64,000 nt of DNA from assembly GCF_014257025.1 (NCBI RefSeq), contig NZ_JACMSF010000006.1:1-64000 (forward strand). The letters are read 5' to 3'. Source of the stretch: Streptomyces cupreus (lineage in GTDB: Bacteria; Actinomycetota; Actinomycetes; Streptomycetales; Streptomycetaceae). The notes under the pieces were generated by a model. The model was not told where the DNA came from. It searched no databases and saw only the letters and a program-made list of their open reading frames with translations. Shown piece by piece: positions 15,031 to 24,322 of the stretch. The position numbers were made by a program, and so were the translations under genes. Within the stretch, counting starts at the first letter, position 1. Each line of letters starts with the position of its first letter.

Positions 15031-17618
15031 CAGAGGGTCACCGCCTTGCCGTCGGCGCCCGTCGCACCGCGCGTGTACTTGGGGTGGATCAACCCCACGC
15101 AGGTGTACGGCAGTTCGGCGACCTCTTCCACCGGGACCCCTCTCTGTTCGGCGAGCAGGCGGACATGGTCCAGGTCGGCCCCGGCCCCCGCTCGCGCCAG
15201 GATCTTCCACGGCACCCGGCGCAGCAGCACGCGGGTGGTCTCGCCGACGCCGGGCTTGACGAGGTTCACGTCGTGGATGCCGTACTCCTCGCTGATGCGC
15301 TCAACCGCCGCCCAGCCCTCCCAGGTTGGCGTCCGGTCGGCCGACAGCAGTTCCTTGGCCTGGGCGTCCACCGCGTCCGCGACCTCGGTGAAGCGGGCGG
15401 AGACGGCGTCCAGGAAGTCCACCGAGACATCGGCGCCTGCGAGTTCGCGGTAGAACTTCGCGCCGTGGTAGTCGTTCGGGCCGACCAGGTCCGCGCGCAG
15501 GACGGTACGCGAAATCAGGCCGGACACCGTCGAGTTGAGGCACGCGGAGGGGATCAGGTAGTCCTCGCGGGTGCCGTACGTCCGTACGCAGGAGCCCGGG
15601 TCGGCCAGTACCGCGATCTCCGGGTCGAAGCCGGTGACGCCCTCGGCAGCCTCGAACTCCTCGATGGCGGCGGTCAGTTCGCGGGTGATGGCGCCCTTGC
15701 CGGTCCAGCCGTCGACGAAGACGATGTCCCGCGGGTCGTGGTGGGCGGCGAGCCAGCGCAGCGCGTTGGCGTCGATGCCGCGGCCCCGCACGATGGAGAC
15801 GGCGTAGTGCGGCAGGTCCAGGCCGTGGCGATGCTGGGCCCAGCGGCGCATCAGGACGCCGACCGGGGTGCCCGCGCGGGCCAGCGACACCAGCACCGGG
15901 CGCGGCGAACGCTCGGCCAGCACGACCTCCGTCACCGCGCCGACCGCCTGTGCGAGCCGGGACGCCGACTCCTCCAGCGCGGCCTGGAACAGCTGCTGGT
16001 ACTGCTCGCTGGGCTGGTACTCCACCGGCAGCGACTCCGCGTAGTGCGCGCCGCCGCTCTGGATGGCCTCCTCGCGCTCCTCGGTCGGCGCCTCCAGGGT
16101 CACCTCGGACAGGTCCTGGAGCAGCCAGCCGACCTCCTCCGGGGGGTACGAGGAGAAGGCGGGGCCGCGGAGTGGCTCGGGCAGCATCGAGGGCCTTTCG
16201 GGTACGTACAGGGGCTCGGGGACGTAGGACGGTACGACCACGAGCAGGACGTGCGGGGTGTGTTCCCCGAGCCGGTCCAACAGGCCGCCGGGGGCGTGCA
16301 GTTCCGGGGTGTCGGCCGTTGAGTCGACTACGGCGACGATCGCGTCGAAGTCGGCGCCGGCGACGTTGTAGGCGTAGCGGTCGCCCGGGCCGTCGGCGGG
16401 GTCGTCGTGGGCGGGGAAGACGAGGCGGGTGCGTATCGCGTAGCCGGGGTCGTCGACCGCGAGGACCGGTGAGCGGGTGGTGGTGGAGTAGCGGATCTCG
16501 GCGTCGGTGATCTGCTCCAGCTCGCGGGCGAGGCGGAGGGGGGCGTACATCAGCTCTTCGAAGCCGAGGATGTGCACGCGGTGGGCATTGGCGGGCAGTG
16601 CTTCGGCGAGCCTTGCGGCCATGGCGGGGAGGGCGGCTTCCAGGCGTGTTCGGTGCGCCGGGGTGAAGCCGTGTCTTCCGCCGTCGGGGAGGCCGCGGGG
16701 CCAGTGCAGGTCTATTCGGTTGATCGTCGGCTGCGGGCCGGTGGGGGCCGGTCGCGCAGTTCCCCGCGTCCCTAGGGAGGTGGTCCGACCGTCGGCTTCA
16801 AAGCTCGCGGCCCCGCCATCGCCCTCAAGGGGCGCGGGGAACTGCGCGACCAGCCACGACGATCCCGCAGACGACCAACCACCCGTCGCGGCACTCTCTG
16901 CCTCGTACCGCGCCACCAACTCCTGCCCCTGCTCCAACACCCCCTCCGGCAGTCGTACCGTCCCCGTAGCGGCGGCTACAAGATCAACCCGGGCTCCGAT
17001 CTCCCTGGCGAAGTCCGCGAGGCGGCTCGCATCGGCCGCCGAGCGCATATCCACCAGCGCCACCACGACGTACCGTCGCCGCGGATAACGCTGGTGAAGA
17101 TCCCGGATGGTGTTCAGCACCGTGTTCCCCGTGGAGAACTCGTCGTCGACCAGGATCAGCGGGCCGTCGCCGACCAGCAGGGACGGGTTCTCGGGCAGCA
17201 GCAAATGCGAGGTCGCGTGGGAGTGGGACTCCTCGAAACCGCCCGCAGGGGCCACTCCGGGGACCGGGCGGCGGGTGGAGTGGAGGTAGGGGGCCAGGCC
17301 CACGCCGTCGGCGACGGCGTGGCCGAGGCCGGTCGCGGTCTCCGCGTAGCCGAGGACGACCGCGGCGGCCGCCTCCTCGGCGCCCAGCAGGTCGCGGACC
17401 CGTCGGCCGAGGGCGAGGCCATGGCCGTAGACCACGGACGGCGACTGCGGGACGTGCTTGCCGAGCACCTGGGAGACGAGCAGATGCGCCCGCTTGGGGT
17501 TGCGGCGCAGCGCGAGTCCCAGCAGGTCCTTCAGCGTGTCGTCGCCCTTGAGTTCGACCCCGAGCCGCTCGGCGACCCAGGTGCCGGACCAGACCGCGTT
17601 GTTCACTGCCTTGTTCAT
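15030..17618 (-). CDS. double phosphoribosyltransferase with TRSP and PELOTA-type RNA-binding domains
   Basis: The 862-residue protein joins two modules. The first (about 1-250) is a PRTase with PRPP loop LILVDDEFSTGNTVLNT at 154-170, followed after a linker by a TRSP-like domain (HWPRGLPDGGRHGF). The second has another PRTase with loop DIVFVDGWTGKGAI at about 631-644 and ends in a PELOTA-like segment (VLLRRVPWKILARAGAGADLDHVRLLAEQRGVPVEEV). In other bacteria these halves are, from memory, two neighbouring genes of Ter operons. Residues about 256-290 are encoded by a palindromic intergenic-type repeat (16750-16851). The ATG at 17618 has AAGGGA upstream; it follows the aldolase gene by 22 bp. 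Confidence 0.8.
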   Translation of the reverse strand: MNKAVNNAVWSGTWVAERLGVELKGDDTLKDLLGLALRRNPKRAHLLVSQVLGKHVPQSPSVVYGHGLALGRRVRDLLGAEEAAAAVVLGYAETATGLGHAVADGVGLAPYLHSTRRPVPGVAPAGGFEESHSHATSHLLLPENPSLLVGDGPLILVDDEFSTGNTVLNTIRDLHQRYPRRRYVVVALVDMRSAADASRLADFAREIGARVDLVAAATGTVRLPEGVLEQGQELVARYEAESAATGGWSSAGSSWLVAQFPAPLEGDGGAASFEADGRTTSLGTRGTARPAPTGPQPTINRIDLHWPRGLPDGGRHGFTPAHRTRLEAALPAMAARLAEALPANAHRVHILGFEELMYAPLRLARELEQITDAEIRYSTTTRSPVLAVDDPGYAIRTRLVFPAHDDPADGPGDRYAYNVAGADFDAIVAVVDSTADTPELHAPGGLLDRLGEHTPHVLLVVVPSYVPEPLYVPERPSMLPEPLRGPAFSSYPPEEVGWLLQDLSEVTLEAPTEEREEAIQSGGAHYAESLPVEYQPSEQYQQLFQAALEESASRLAQAVGAVTEVVLAERSPRPVLVSLARAGTPVGVLMRRWAQHRHGLDLPHYAVSIVRGRGIDANALRWLAAHHDPRDIVFVDGWTGKGAITRELTAAIEEFEAAEGVTGFDPEIAVLADPGSCVRTYGTREDYLIPSACLNSTVSGLISRTVLRADLVGPNDYHGAKFYRELAGADVSVDFLDAVSARFTEVADAVDAQAKELLSADRTPTWEGWAAVERISEEYGIHDVNLVKPGVGETTRVLLRRVPWKILARAGAGADLDHVRLLAEQRGVPVEEVAELPYTCVGLIHPKYTRGATGADGKAVTL
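16750..16851. repeat. intergenic-type palindromic repeat inside the phosphoribosyltransferase gene
   Basis: A 24-bp arm starting GGTCGCGCAGTTCCCCGCG (16750-16773) faces its inverted copy ending CGCGGGGAACTGCGCGACC (16828-16851), with one mismatch and a 54-bp loop. Both arms match the intergenic repeat at 14128. It keeps the reading frame open and encodes the linker between the first PRTase and the TRSP domain. Confidence 0.8.
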
Positions 17619-17640
17619 GCGTCCCTTGGTTTGTGAGGTG

Positions 17641-18807
17641 TCAGCCGGGGATTCCGGCTGCGAGCAGCTCGACGAAACCGACGTCCTCGTTGGCCACACC
17701 GAAGACCTCGGCGCGCAGCAGGGTCCGCTCGGCCCAGGCGCGGTGCGGCTTCACCTCGTTCATCTTGTTCGTGTACGCCGACCGCAGCACGCCCCCGCCG
17801 CCGCGCTCGGGCCGCAGGATGTCCTGCGCGTCGCTGAACTCCTCGTGACTGACCACGGACAGCGCGTGCACGGGCAGGACGTGGGAGGGGTGGATGCAGG
17901 TCTTGCCGGTGAGGCCGTTGGCCTGGTCGAGGGCGATCTCGCGGAGCAGGCCGTCCATGGCGTGCTCGATGAGGGCCTCGCGCAGTTCCTCGGCCTGGCC
18001 CTCCAGGAAGGGGCTGCGCCGCAGCTGGGGCTTGAACATACGTTCCTGCACGCGGAAGTACTCCCACACCGGGCCGGTCACGGTGAATCCGGTGCCGTCG
18101 GCCCGGCCGAGCATGTTGACCACGTCGGCGATGACGGAGGCGACGATCTGGACGTCGTACGCCGTCATGTCGGGAGCCCGGCGAAGACCGTAGGAGGAGC
18201 AGAAATCGGTCACGCCGAGGCGCAGCGCGAGCACTCTTTCACGATACTTGTCGACCGCCCGGAAGATCCCCTCCAGCGTCTCCACCCGGGACTCACGGAA
18301 GAGCAGCTCGGGCGACTCCAGCACGGGCATGGCGAAGAGTCGCCGCCCGCTGGCCGCCTCGGCGCTCGCCACCGCCTCCAGAAAGGGGATGCCGCGCTCC
18401 TCGGTGAACTTCGGCAGCACGAACCCGGACAGCAGGCGTACGGCGGGGCCGAGGCGTCGTACCAGGTCGGGGATCTGTTCGGGGGCGCGGACCCGGATGA
18501 AGAGCAGCGGCAGGTCCGCCCGCTCCCGGGCGGCGAGGTCGGTGAACTGGCGGACGAGGTTCTCCTCGCCCGCGGCCACGTCCTCGTCGCCGATCGAGTC
18601 CTCCAGGCACAGCACCATCGAGACCACGCCACGTGCCGCCTGCTTGAGGGCGTCCTCGGCGAGCCGGGGCCGGGTGGCCGGGCTGTACAGCGTGGCGCCC
18701 AGGGCCGTGGAGAGCAGCCGGACCGAGGAGTCCGCGTCGAACTCGCAGGGCTCCTGGTGGAAGAGGCGCTGCCGCACCTCTGGGGCGATGTGCCCGAAAT
18801 GACGCAT
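17641..18807 (-). CDS. HpcH/HpaI aldolase/citrate lyase family protein
   Basis: The 388-residue TIM-barrel protein shows CitE-like features: VVSMVLCLEDSIGD at about 66-79 (metal-binding acidic residues) and a C-terminal GKTCIHPSHVLPVH segment, which is the citrate-lyase GKxxIHPxQ motif. In Ter-associated modules such aldolases are thought to join or cleave a carbon chain of the nucleoside-like metabolite. The ATG at 18807 is preceded by GGGGGAG at 4 bases. It is the first gene of a three-gene operon with the PRTase and HAD genes. Confidence 0.85.
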   Translation of the reverse strand: MRHFGHIAPEVRQRLFHQEPCEFDADSSVRLLSTALGATLYSPATRPRLAEDALKQAARGVVSMVLCLEDSIGDEDVAAGEENLVRQFTDLAARERADLPLLFIRVRAPEQIPDLVRRLGPAVRLLSGFVLPKFTEERGIPFLEAVASAEAASGRRLFAMPVLESPELLFRESRVETLEGIFRAVDKYRERVLALRLGVTDFCSSYGLRRAPDMTAYDVQIVASVIADVVNMLGRADGTGFTVTGPVWEYFRVQERMFKPQLRRSPFLEGQAEELREALIEHAMDGLLREIALDQANGLTGKTCIHPSHVLPVHALSVVSHEEFSDAQDILRPERGGGGVLRSAYTNKMNEVKPHRAWAERTLLRAEVFGVANEDVGFVELLAAGIPG

Positions 18808-18993
18808 AAAACTCCCCCGTGGTGGCTGAGCGACCCCTGCGATCCGTTCACAGGTGGCCGGTAATAGTACGTAGAGACCTATGTCAGGGGTTCCCGTAGG
18901 GCATGAATTTCTGGTAACGCGCGTAAGGACATGGTCAGCTGATCATGTACCCCCGCGTTGTCGTGATCACTACCGAGAGGGCAGGATGACCGC

Positions 18994-19806
18994 ATGACGC
19001 ACGCGATGCTGAAGGGGTCGAACGTCCCGCTCGAAGCCACGACCGTACGTGCCGTGCTCCGCTGGACGCCCGGGCAGGGGGTCCCGGATGTCGACGCCTC
19101 GGCGCTGCTCCTCGGCCCCGACGGTCGTGTGCGATCCGACGAGGACTTCGTGTTCTACAACCAGCCCCGTCACCCCTCCGGGAAGGTCTGGCGGCTCGGC
19201 AAGAAGCGGGTCGCCGAGGGCCTCACCGACACGATCCAGACAGATCTCTCCGGTGTCGAGCCCGACGTCAGCCAGATTTATCTGGTCGCTTCGGCGGACG
19301 GCGCCCCCTTCGACCACGTACGGGCGCTCCGCATCCTGCTGTACGACGCCTCCGTCGCCGACGGTGAGCCCCTGCTGCACTTCGACATCAAGCCGGAGAC
19401 CGGCGAGGAGACGGCGCTGATCTGCGGCGAGCTGTACCGCCGCGGTGAGGGCTGGAAGTTCCGCGCGCTGGGCGAGGGCTACTCGAACGGCCTGGAGGGC
19501 CTGGCCACGGACTTCGGCATCTCGGTGGAGGAGGAGTCGGAGGCGGCGGCCGCGCAGGAGCCCCCGGAGGAGCCGAGGTCCCAGCCCCTGCCGCCCGAGC
19601 AGCCGACCACGGCGGTGCCCCCGCAATCGGCGTACGGCTTCCCCCAGACCCCGCCCACGACCCAGCCGGCCTACGGCTACCCCCAGCCGACCAGCCAGCC
19701 GGCCTACGGCGGCTACGGCTACCCGCCGCCGGTGACGCCGGTGACCCCGGTCCCGGCGGGCGATTTCCGGCTGCCGCCGCAGGGGCCGCAGTTCATCGGA
19801 CGGTAG
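18994..19806 (+). CDS. TerD-domain protein with Pro/Gln/Tyr-rich tail
   Basis: Residues 1-180 of this 270-residue protein form a TerD domain: [28 protein letters not shown] gives the Ca2+-binding acidic cluster, and [32 protein letters not shown] is the conserved C-terminal block. The last 85 residues are low-complexity, with three QPAYGY/AYG-type repeats. TerD proteins bind Ca2+ and are involved in stress and tellurite responses. Divergent from the aldolase operon, with 186 bp between them, so both may share regulation. Confidence 0.88.
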   Translation: MTHAMLKGSNVPLEATTVRAVLRWTPGQGVPDVDASALLLGPDGRVRSDEDFVFYNQPRHPSGKVWRLGKKRVAEGLTDTIQTDLSGVEPDVSQIYLVASADGAPFDHVRALRILLYDASVADGEPLLHFDIKPETGEETALICGELYRRGEGWKFRALGEGYSNGLEGLATDFGISVEEESEAAAAQEPPEEPRSQPLPPEQPTTAVPPQSAYGFPQTPPTTQPAYGYPQPTSQPAYGGYGYPPPVTPVTPVPAGDFRLPPQGPQFIGR

Positions 19807-19818
19807 CGGTGCGCGGGG

Positions 19819-20559
19819 CTACCGGTCCGACTTGGCCTTGTAGCCCCGCCCCCACTGCAATCCCCACCCGTACAACCGGTCGAGTTCCGCCTGGAACCCG
19901 TACACGAACTTGACCTCGCGTCGGACGAAGATCTCGCCCTTCACGTTCTCGATCATCACCACCGCGCAGGACCGGGCCTGCGGATGCCGTTCGTCGAGAC
20001 CGATCTCGATCCGCGGGCCGTTGCTCGGATAGAGCGTGACCATCGCCTGGGTCCGGTCGAACGCCGGCGTCTGGTCGTAGATGTACACGAAGACCAGCAG
20101 CCGCTTGATGTTCTCGCGCTGATCGAGGTTGACGTACATCGTCTCCCCGGACGCCGACCCGAACCGGTCGTCCCCGCTGAGCTTGACGTACGGCGGCGCG
20201 TTGACGTCCCCGAGGAACCCGCCCAGGGGCTGGACCACGCCCTTCGAGCCGTCGGTCAGCTCGTACAGGCACCCGAGGTCCAGGTCGACGTTGACCATGG
20301 ACTGGCTGTGCCCGATGACCTCCGGCGGCTTCAGCGCCTTGAAGGGATGCCGCAGCAGGCTCTCCCGCTGCGGCCCGCCTATGTCGGAGCTGCGCATCCG
20401 CCAGTTCAGATTGATCCGCAGATGCCCGGTTGCCGCGTCCTGCTTGGTGAGGGAGACCTGGCCGTGCCGCTTGGTCAGCTCGATCGCGTTGGACGACGCG
20501 CTGCCCGAGTCGAACTGGGCGGCACGTCCACTCCGGAGCAGCCCGTCGAACAAGCCCAT
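19819..20559 (-). CDS. TerA-like stress protein
   Basis: The 246-residue protein opens MGLFDGLLRSG and contains LDLGCLYELTDGSKGVVQPLGG, a motif of the TerA/TerD-superfamily, with acidic Ca-binding residues in LSGDDRFG and the C-terminal block EIFVRREVKFVYGFQAELDRLYGW. No membrane segment is seen. It probably partners the TerD proteins. ATG at 20559 follows GGGGGCGGGA directly; an upstream ATG adds six residues. It ends 13 bp from the convergent TerD-tail gene. Confidence 0.8.
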   Translation of the reverse strand: MGLFDGLLRSGRAAQFDSGSASSNAIELTKRHGQVSLTKQDAATGHLRINLNWRMRSSDIGGPQRESLLRHPFKALKPPEVIGHSQSMVNVDLDLGCLYELTDGSKGVVQPLGGFLGDVNAPPYVKLSGDDRFGSASGETMYVNLDQRENIKRLLVFVYIYDQTPAFDRTQAMVTLYPSNGPRIEIGLDERHPQARSCAVVMIENVKGEIFVRREVKFVYGFQAELDRLYGWGLQWGRGYKAKSDR

Positions 20560-20647
20560 TCCCGCCCCCACATGCACTCAGGTAAGCCGACGGGGCGGCC
20601 GGGCTTCCGGCCGCCCCGTCGAGAAGCGTTCCTCACTCCGAGGGGTG

Positions 20648-21790
20648 TCACACCCCGGACGAGACCTCAGTCTTGTCCGAGGCCTCCGCTTTTCCCTCGG
20701 CCGCCGCGAGCGCGCGGTTGCGGCGGACGGAGGACCAGAAGGACCAGCCGATCAGGATGACGCCGATGGAGCCGGTGATCAGCTCGCTGATCTCGTACTG
20801 GATGGTGATCAGCAGGATCGCGGCGAGGGCGCCGATCGCGTAGTGCGCGCCGTGCTCCAGGTAGACGTAGTCGTCGAGGGTGCCCTGACGGACCAGGTAG
20901 ACCGTGAGCGACCGGACGTACATGGCGCCGATACCGAGGCCGAGGGCCATCAGGACGATGTCGTTGGTGATGGCGAAGGCGCCGATGACGCCGTCGAAGG
21001 AGAAGGACGCGTCCAGGACCTCAAGGTAGAGGAACATGAAGAACGCGGCCTTGCCGGCCAGGACGATCGCCGAGCGTGGCTTGCCCGCGCGCTCCGCCGC
21101 TTCCTCCTCCTCGTGCTCGCGCTCCTCCTCTTCTTCGAGCTTGTCCTCGAAGTAGCCGGAGAGACCGCCGACGATCATGTAGGTGATGAGACCGGCGACG
21201 CCGGAGAGCAGAACCGTCTCTGCCTTGTCCGCGCTGCCCGCGTGGAGATGGGCGTGGGTCGCGAAGGTCATGGAGGTGACCAGCAGGACGATCAGCGCGA
21301 TGCAGACCGACAGCATGTCGACCTTGCCCAGCTTGGCCAGCGGGCGCTCGATCCAGCCGAGCCACTTGATGTCCCGGTCCTCGAAGATGAAGTCGAGGAA
21401 GATCATCAGCAGGAACATGCCACCGAAGGCCGCGATCGACGGGTGGGCGTCGGTGACGAGCTGTTCGTAACGATCCTTGTCGGTCAGTGCGAGGTCGACG
21501 GCCTCGATCGGGCCCATCGAGGCGCTGATGGCGACGATGACGACAGGAAAGACCAGCCGCATACCGAAGACAGCGATCAAGATGCCGATGGTGAGGAAGA
21601 TCTTCTGCCAGAAGGCATTCATCTTCTTCAGGATTCCGGCGTTGACCACTGCGTTGTCGAAGGACAGCGAGATCTCAAGGATGGAGAGGATCGCCACGAT
21701 ACCGAAGGCGGTCCACCCCCCGATGAGGACCGCTGCGACGAGGCCGAGCGCGGTGACCGCGAACGACCAGCCGAAGGTTTTCAGAAGCAC
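20648..21790 (-). CDS. DUF475 family integral membrane protein (TerC superfamily)
   Basis: The 380-residue protein has about eight to nine transmembrane helices and two copies of the acidic SFDNAVVNAGIL (43-54) and SFSFDGVIGAFAIT pattern, which place conserved Asp in the membrane as in TerC/LysE-type transporters. A charged loop of repeated Glu (EEEEEREHEEEEAAERAGK) lies near 210. TerC-type proteins handle metal ions, including Mn2+, and associate with TerD complexes. The ATG at 21790 is the only plausible start. It lies 88 bp upstream of the TerA-like gene on the same strand. Confidence 0.88.
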   Translation of the reverse strand: MLLKTFGWSFAVTALGLVAAVLIGGWTAFGIVAILSILEISLSFDNAVVNAGILKKMNAFWQKIFLTIGILIAVFGMRLVFPVVIVAISASMGPIEAVDLALTDKDRYEQLVTDAHPSIAAFGGMFLLMIFLDFIFEDRDIKWLGWIERPLAKLGKVDMLSVCIALIVLLVTSMTFATHAHLHAGSADKAETVLLSGVAGLITYMIVGGLSGYFEDKLEEEEEREHEEEEAAERAGKPRSAIVLAGKAAFFMFLYLEVLDASFSFDGVIGAFAITNDIVLMALGLGIGAMYVRSLTVYLVRQGTLDDYVYLEHGAHYAIGALAAILLITIQYEISELITGSIGVILIGWSFWSSVRRNRALAAAEGKAEASDKTEVSSGV

Positions 21791-21915
21791 TGGCTACCCA
21801 ATCCTGTATGTACGGGTCTCCCCCGCGCCGTACTCGGCTTTACGAACTTTTGAAGCCGAAGTCTAGTCGGCCCCCCTTCGCAGCCCACCCTGGCCCGGCT
21901 TTTGCTCATATCGCG

Positions 21916-22491
21916 TTATGAGACGTTGACCCCGAAGTCCAGTGCGATGCCCCGCAGTCCCGACGCGTACCCCTGTCCCACCGCCCGGAACTTCCATTCG
22001 CCCTGGTAGCGGTAGACCTCGCCGAAGATCATCGCCGTCTCGGTGGAGGCGTCCTCGCTGAGGTCGTAGCGGGCGAGTTCCTGGCCGTCGGCCTGGTTCA
22101 CCACCCGGATGAAGGCGTTACTGACCTGCCCGAAGGTCTGGCCGCGTTCGTCGGCCATATGGATCGAGACAGGGAAGACGATCTTGTCGCACTGGGCGGG
22201 CACCTTGGAGAGGTCGATCACCAGCGACTCGTCGTCGCCGTCGCCCTCACCGGTGAGGTTGTCACCGGTGTGCTCCACGGAGCCGTCCGGGCTCTTGAGC
22301 TGGTTGTAGAACACGAACCACTCGTCGCCCATCACCCGTCCGCCGTTGCACATCAGCGCACTGGCGTCGAGGTCGAAGGGTGCTCCGGTGGTGGAGCGTG
22401 CGTCCCAGCCGAGCCCGACCATCACCTGGGTGAGGTTCGGTGCGGCCTTGGACAGGGAGACATTGCCCCCCTTGGCGAGCGTGACGCCCAT
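21916..22491 (-). CDS. TerD family Ca2+-binding protein, copy 2
   Basis: The 191-residue protein has the full TerD pattern: [48 protein letters not shown] and the C-terminal block [32 protein letters not shown]. It is closely similar to the upstream copy at 22614-23189, so this is a tandem duplication. Acidic residues in DLDASA and GDGDDE would bind two Ca2+ ions. The ATG at 22491 matches the family start; the frame stays open for 67 codons upstream across the promoter. Confidence 0.93.
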   Translation of the reverse strand: MGVTLAKGGNVSLSKAAPNLTQVMVGLGWDARSTTGAPFDLDASALMCNGGRVMGDEWFVFYNQLKSPDGSVEHTGDNLTGEGDGDDESLVIDLSKVPAQCDKIVFPVSIHMADERGQTFGQVSNAFIRVVNQADGQELARYDLSEDASTETAMIFGEVYRYQGEWKFRAVGQGYASGLRGIALDFGVNVS

Positions 22492-22613
22492 GATGCTGGT
22501 CCTCCCCAGGTGCTGCTTCTTTGGTTGTTTCCCCGCGCTTGTTTCCCTGCGCGTCCGGCGCCGCACACAAACCGTGCGGCGCCGGGCGGTTGGAGCGCGG
22601 GCTACTGCTTCGC

Positions 22614-23189
22614 TCAGACGTTCACACCGAAGTCCTGCGCGATGCCGCGCAGGCCCGAGGCGTAGCCCTGGCCGATGGCGCGGAACTTCCACTCCGCGCC
22701 GTGACGGTAGAGCTCACCGAAGACCATCGCGGTCTCGGTGGAGGCGTCCTCGCTGAGGTCGTAGCGGGCGATCTCGGCGCCGCCGGCCTGGTTGGCGACG
22801 CGGATGAACGCGTTGCGCACCTGGCCGAAGGACTGCTGACGGTTCTCGGCGTCGTAGATCGACACCGGGAAGACGATCTTCTCCACGTCGGCGGGGACGC
22901 CGGCGAGGTTGACCTTGATCTGCTCGTCGTCGCCCTCGCCCTCACCGGTGAGGTTGTCACCGGTGTGCTCGACGGAGCCGTCCGGGCTCTTGAGGTTGTT
23001 GAAGAAGATGAAGTGCGCGTCGCTGGCGACCTTGCCGGACGAGTTCAGCAGCAGCGCGCTCGCGTCCAGGTCGAAGTCCGTGCCGGTCGTGGTCCGGATG
23101 TCCCACCCGAGACCGACGATGACCGCGGTCAGACCGGGCGCCTCCTTGCTCAGAGATACGTTGCCGCCCTTGCTGAGGCTGACTCCCAC
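22614..23189 (-). CDS. TerD family Ca2+-binding protein, copy 1
   Basis: The 191-residue protein starts [18 protein letters not shown] and has [24 protein letters not shown] and [34 protein letters not shown]. It differs from copy 2 mainly at surface positions, so the two proteins may form heteromers. A start ATG at 23189 is preceded by AATGGAGGACTCGTGGG, with GGAGG 7 bases away. The two copies are 122 bp apart, with GC-rich sequence between that contains CCGGCG/CGCCGG arms. Confidence 0.95.
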   Translation of the reverse strand: MGVSLSKGGNVSLSKEAPGLTAVIVGLGWDIRTTTGTDFDLDASALLLNSSGKVASDAHFIFFNNLKSPDGSVEHTGDNLTGEGEGDDEQIKVNLAGVPADVEKIVFPVSIYDAENRQQSFGQVRNAFIRVANQAGGAEIARYDLSEDASTETAMVFGELYRHGAEWKFRAIGQGYASGLRGIAQDFGVNV

Positions 23190-23302
23190 GAGTCCTCCAT
23201 TGATGTCCAGGGGCGGGGAGCCCCGCCATGCGTTTGATACCGGATCAACGAGTCGATCCTAGTAACGGGTTCCCGAAGCCCGCAGGCCCTGGTACCCAAG
23301 AA

Positions 23303-23761
23303 TCACAGGGTGTCGAGCGCCTTGACGTACTCGTTCAGGTCACGGGCGTCCGGCAGAGCGTTGACGACGGTCCAGCGGACGACGCCCTCCTTGTCGATGA
23401 CGAAGGTGCCGCGCACCGCGCAGCCCTTGTCCTCGGCGAAGACGCCGTAGGCGCGGGAGACCTCGCCGTGCGGCCAGAAGTCGCTCAGCAGGGGGTACTC
23501 GAAGCCCTCCTGCTCGGCGAAGACGCGCAGGGTGGGGACGGAGTCGTTGGAGACGGCGAGCAGTTGCGTGTCGCGGTCCGCGAACTTCGGCAGGTTGTCC
23601 CGCAGCTCGCACAGCTCGCCGGTGCACACACCGGTGAAGGCGAACGGGTAGAAGAGCAGCACCACGTTCTTCCGGCCGCGGAAGTCGGACAGCTGCACGG
23701 CGCGGCCGTGGTTGTCCTTGAGCTCGAAGTCGGGGGCCTTTTCGCCGACCTGGATGGCCAT
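23303..23761 (-). CDS. AhpE-like peroxiredoxin
   Basis: The 152-residue peroxiredoxin has the Prx motif YPFAFTGVCTGELCEL at 38-53, with peroxidatic Cys46 and a second Cys51, plus the APDFELKDNHG start. Actinobacterial AhpE proteins are one-Cys peroxiredoxins that reduce peroxynitrite and fatty-acid hydroperoxides, using mycothiol/mycoredoxin. I chose ATG at 23761, with AAGGGA about 10 bases upstream; ATG at 23770 is possible. It lies between the TerD pair and DUF3052 gene, consistent with a stress context. Confidence 0.9.
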   Translation of the reverse strand: MAIQVGEKAPDFELKDNHGRAVQLSDFRGRKNVVLLFYPFAFTGVCTGELCELRDNLPKFADRDTQLLAVSNDSVPTLRVFAEQEGFEYPLLSDFWPHGEVSRAYGVFAEDKGCAVRGTFVIDKEGVVRWTVVNALPDARDLNEYVKALDTL

Positions 23762-23881
23762 TTCCGGCATGTCCCTTCGGTGGGGCTGTTCGGGTGGTCG
23801 CAACCACCCTACGCAGCGATCACGAAGGGACCGCGGACGGGCCGACCGAAACCGGCCCGTCCGGTGTGTCGGGTGGAGAGG

Positions 23882-24322
23882 CTACTTCTTGGCGGACTTG
23901 GCTGCCTTGGGCGTCACCAGCCGGCTGCCGCTCCAGTCCTTGCCGACGCTGACGCTCTTGGACGCGGACAGTCCGGCCGTCGTCGCGGCTTCGGAGATGT
24001 CGCTCGGCTCGACGTAGCCGTCGCGGCCCGTCTTCGGCGTCAGCAGCAGGATCGAGCCGCCCTCCTCGATGTACGTGGTGGCGTCCACCAGCGCATCTGT
24101 CAGGTCGCCGTCCTCGTCGCGGAACCACAGCACCACGGCATCGGCGACGTCGTCGTAGTCCTCGTCCACGAGATCGCTGCCGATGACTTCCTCAATGGCC
24201 TCGCGGAGTTCCTGGTCTACGTCCTCGTCGTAGCCGATCTCCTGGACCACCTGCTCGGGCTGGAACCCCAGCCTGACGGCAGGGTTCGTCCGCTCCTCCG
24301 CGTGGTCCGCGGTCGCGCTCAC
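23882..24322 (-). CDS. DUF3052 family protein
   Basis: The 146-residue acidic protein matches DUF3052: SATADHAEERTNPAVRLGF at the start, then GSILLLTPKTGRDGYVEPSDISEAATTAGLSASKSVSVGKDWSGSRLVTPK at the end. It is conserved in Actinobacteria with no assigned function. The start is GTG at 24322, with AGGAGG 7 bases away. Divergent from aceE, with a 386-bp gap between them. Confidence 0.9.
   Translation of the reverse strand: MSATADHAEERTNPAVRLGFQPEQVVQEIGYDEDVDQELREAIEEVIGSDLVDEDYDDVADAVVLWFRDEDGDLTDALVDATTYIEEGGSILLLTPKTGRDGYVEPSDISEAATTAGLSASKSVSVGKDWSGSRLVTPKAAKSAKK

Noticed and set aside
16750..16851. Insertion sequence or mobile element
   Set aside because: The arms and loop are too short and there is no transposase gene or target duplication visible; it fits an intergenic repeat better.
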